Source: Lentimicrobium sp.
GTDB lineage: Bacteria; Bacteroidota; Bacteroidia; Bacteroidales; Lentimicrobiaceae
Reading direction: 5' to 3'
Assembly (NCBI GenBank): GCA_013336205.1
Contig: JAAXUD010000177.1
Coordinates: forward strand, 1-6,312
Length of the DNA stretch: 6,312 bases
Position numbers and translations under genes: made by a program. The notes under the pieces are model-generated. The model worked only from the letters and a program-made list of their open reading frames with translations. It had not been told where the DNA came from and ran no database searches. Position 1 is the first letter of the stretch. Each line of letters begins with the position of its first letter. Below, piece by piece: positions 5,362 to 6,312 of the stretch.

Positions 5362-6312
5362 ATGAAAAAAATCCTTACCCTGATTTTTTTGATGAGTCTT
5401 TTTTCTTATGCTGCTATTGCTCAATGGAGCAATAATGCTTCAGTCAACAATGCAATTTGTACACTTAACGGAGAACAGGCAATTCCTAAAATTGCGACCT
5501 GCTCAAACGGAGATTCATACATCGGATATTTTTCAAATGAGACCGGGAATTACAATCTTCGATTGCAACGGCTTGACAGCCAGGGAAACGAACTCTGGGC
5601 CAGCAATGGAATACTGATTAGCAACAATACATCTGACTCATGGCTTACTGACTGGGACATGACTGCTGACATCCACGATAACTGCATTATGACCTGGCAG
5701 GACATCCGCAACGGAACGAACAATGCGTATGCATACCTGGTCTCGCCTGAAGGCACGTTACTCTGGGGTGCCAATGGCATTGCCCTATCCAACAACTCTT
5801 CATTTAATGCATCACCAAAGGTTGTTTGCACAGCAGCTGGTAATGCAGTTTTCGCCTGGTCATCCGACAATGTTATCATTCTGCAAAAAATAAATTCTGT
5901 AGGTGAAAAGCAATGGGGTCCCGACGGAATTACCTTAAGCACCACCAACCGGCTGATCTGGCCACAGATGTTACCTGTTGGAAATGATGACATTATATTA
6001 AAATATTTTGAAGACAGCGGGCCAATAAATGCACCGACCCGTCATGTACTTGCACAGCGATACAACAGCGCTGGTTCTCCTGTCTGGACGTCTCCCACTA
6101 TTGTTTCTGATGCTGGTGGCATCTCAGCCTGGACACAGATTTTCCCGTTCATCAACGATGGCAACGACGGATTCTACATTGCCTGGCATGACGATCGTGA
6201 TTTTAACACCCTGGCTTCAGTCTGGGTGCACCATATTAATTCTGATGGAGTTGCACTCTATGCTGATAATGGTGTAGAAGCCACCGGTAATTCATCCTAC
6301 AATCATTTCTAT
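5362..6312 (+). CDS. Secreted repeat protein, probably beta-propeller-like (3' end off window)
   Basis: The frame is open from the ATG at 5362 through 317 codons to the window edge, so the C terminus is missing. Residues 1-20 form a Sec signal peptide: MKK, a hydrophobic core LTLIFLMSLFSYAA, and cleavage likely after AIA-Q, typical of Bacteroidetes exported proteins. The mature part is rich in Asn, Ser and Trp and is built of repeats. Each ends in a unit like DSQGNELWASNGILIS, with the key Trp or Tyr at 79, 135, 185, 242 and 300 (spacing 56, 50, 57, 58). Each begins with a strand carrying an aromatic-x-x-Asp/Asn pattern (for example WQDIRNG at 112-118, WHDDRD at 275-280). Such repeats are common in secreted Bacteroidetes proteins and are usually interpreted as beta-propeller blades. 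Many of those proteins end in a type IX secretion sorting domain, which cannot be checked here. No catalytic motif is visible. The start has no Shine-Dalgarno. Confidence 0.85.
   Translation, partial: MKKILTLIFLMSLFSYAAIAQWSNNASVNNAICTLNGEQAIPKIATCSNGDSYIGYFSNETGNYNLRLQRLDSQGNELWASNGILISNNTSDSWLTDWDMTADIHDNCIMTWQDIRNGTNNAYAYLVSPEGTLLWGANGIALSNNSSFNASPKVVCTAAGNAVFAWSSDNVIILQKINSVGEKQWGPDGITLSTTNRLIWPQMLPVGNDDIILKYFEDSGPINAPTRHVLAQRYNSAGSPVWTSPTIVSDAGGISAWTQIFPFINDGNDGFYIAWHDDRDFNTLASVWVHHINSDGVALYADNGVEATGNSSYNHFY
5467..6288 (+). repeat. Five protein-level repeats of about 50-58 residues
   Basis: Within the secreted protein the pattern [N/D]S-x-G-x-x-x-W-x-x-x-G-I-x-[L/I]-S recurs at residues 72-87, 128-143, 178-193, 235-250 and 293-308. 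The fourth copy has lost the G-I, and the fifth has Tyr for Trp. The DNA copies have diverged well beyond the protein pattern, so this is an old duplication under structural constraint and not a recent tandem repeat. More copies probably follow beyond the window. Confidence 0.65.

Noticed and set aside
5550..5993. Minus-strand 147-codon open frame opposite the secreted protein gene
   Set aside because: The plus frame has a signal peptide, a regular repeat pattern and runs open to the edge; the minus frame has no recognisable features.

Overview
The window looks like a stretch of ordinary chromosome from a member of the Bacteroidetes, probably order Bacteroidales. The evidence is: AT-rich spacers; gene starts mostly without a clear Shine-Dalgarno; promoter elements matching the Bacteroidetes pattern TTTG-N~20-TAnnTTTG; a RecA with the DAEHAFDR variant I associate with this phylum; and a large secreted protein whose signal peptide ends in ...AIAQ. 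This assignment is inference from sequence features only.

Layout, left to right. Positions 1-330 hold no convincing gene but do hold a candidate promoter facing left, two inverted repeats and a short element shared with the recA upstream region. A rho-independent terminator (331-366) ends recA (402-1418, minus). Next come bcp (peroxiredoxin, 1597-2052, minus) and nth (endonuclease III, 2285-2944, minus). An SDR oxidoreductase (4270-5064, minus) and a two-domain VOC/glyoxalase-fold protein (3150-4214, minus) follow, and are probably co-transcribed in the order SDR then VOC. After a 297-base divergent spacer, a secreted repeat protein starts at 5362 on the plus strand and runs off the right edge.

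How the genes relate. recA, bcp and nth all deal with DNA or oxidative damage: strand exchange, peroxide removal, and excision of oxidised pyrimidines. They lie in the same direction, but their spacers (178 and 232 bases) and the good recA promoter suggest separate transcription units, at least in part. The SDR-VOC pair has a 55-base gap and looks like a small metabolic operon of unknown substrate. The right-hand gene is unrelated and makes a cell-surface or extracellular protein built of repeats of about 50-58 residues, probably a beta-propeller.

I see no mobile element, CRISPR array, tRNA or rRNA. I do not see a convincing new biological system. The parts most worth a second look are the recA control region, the attenuator-like leader ahead of the secreted protein, and the SDR-VOC pair with its degenerate VOC metal site.
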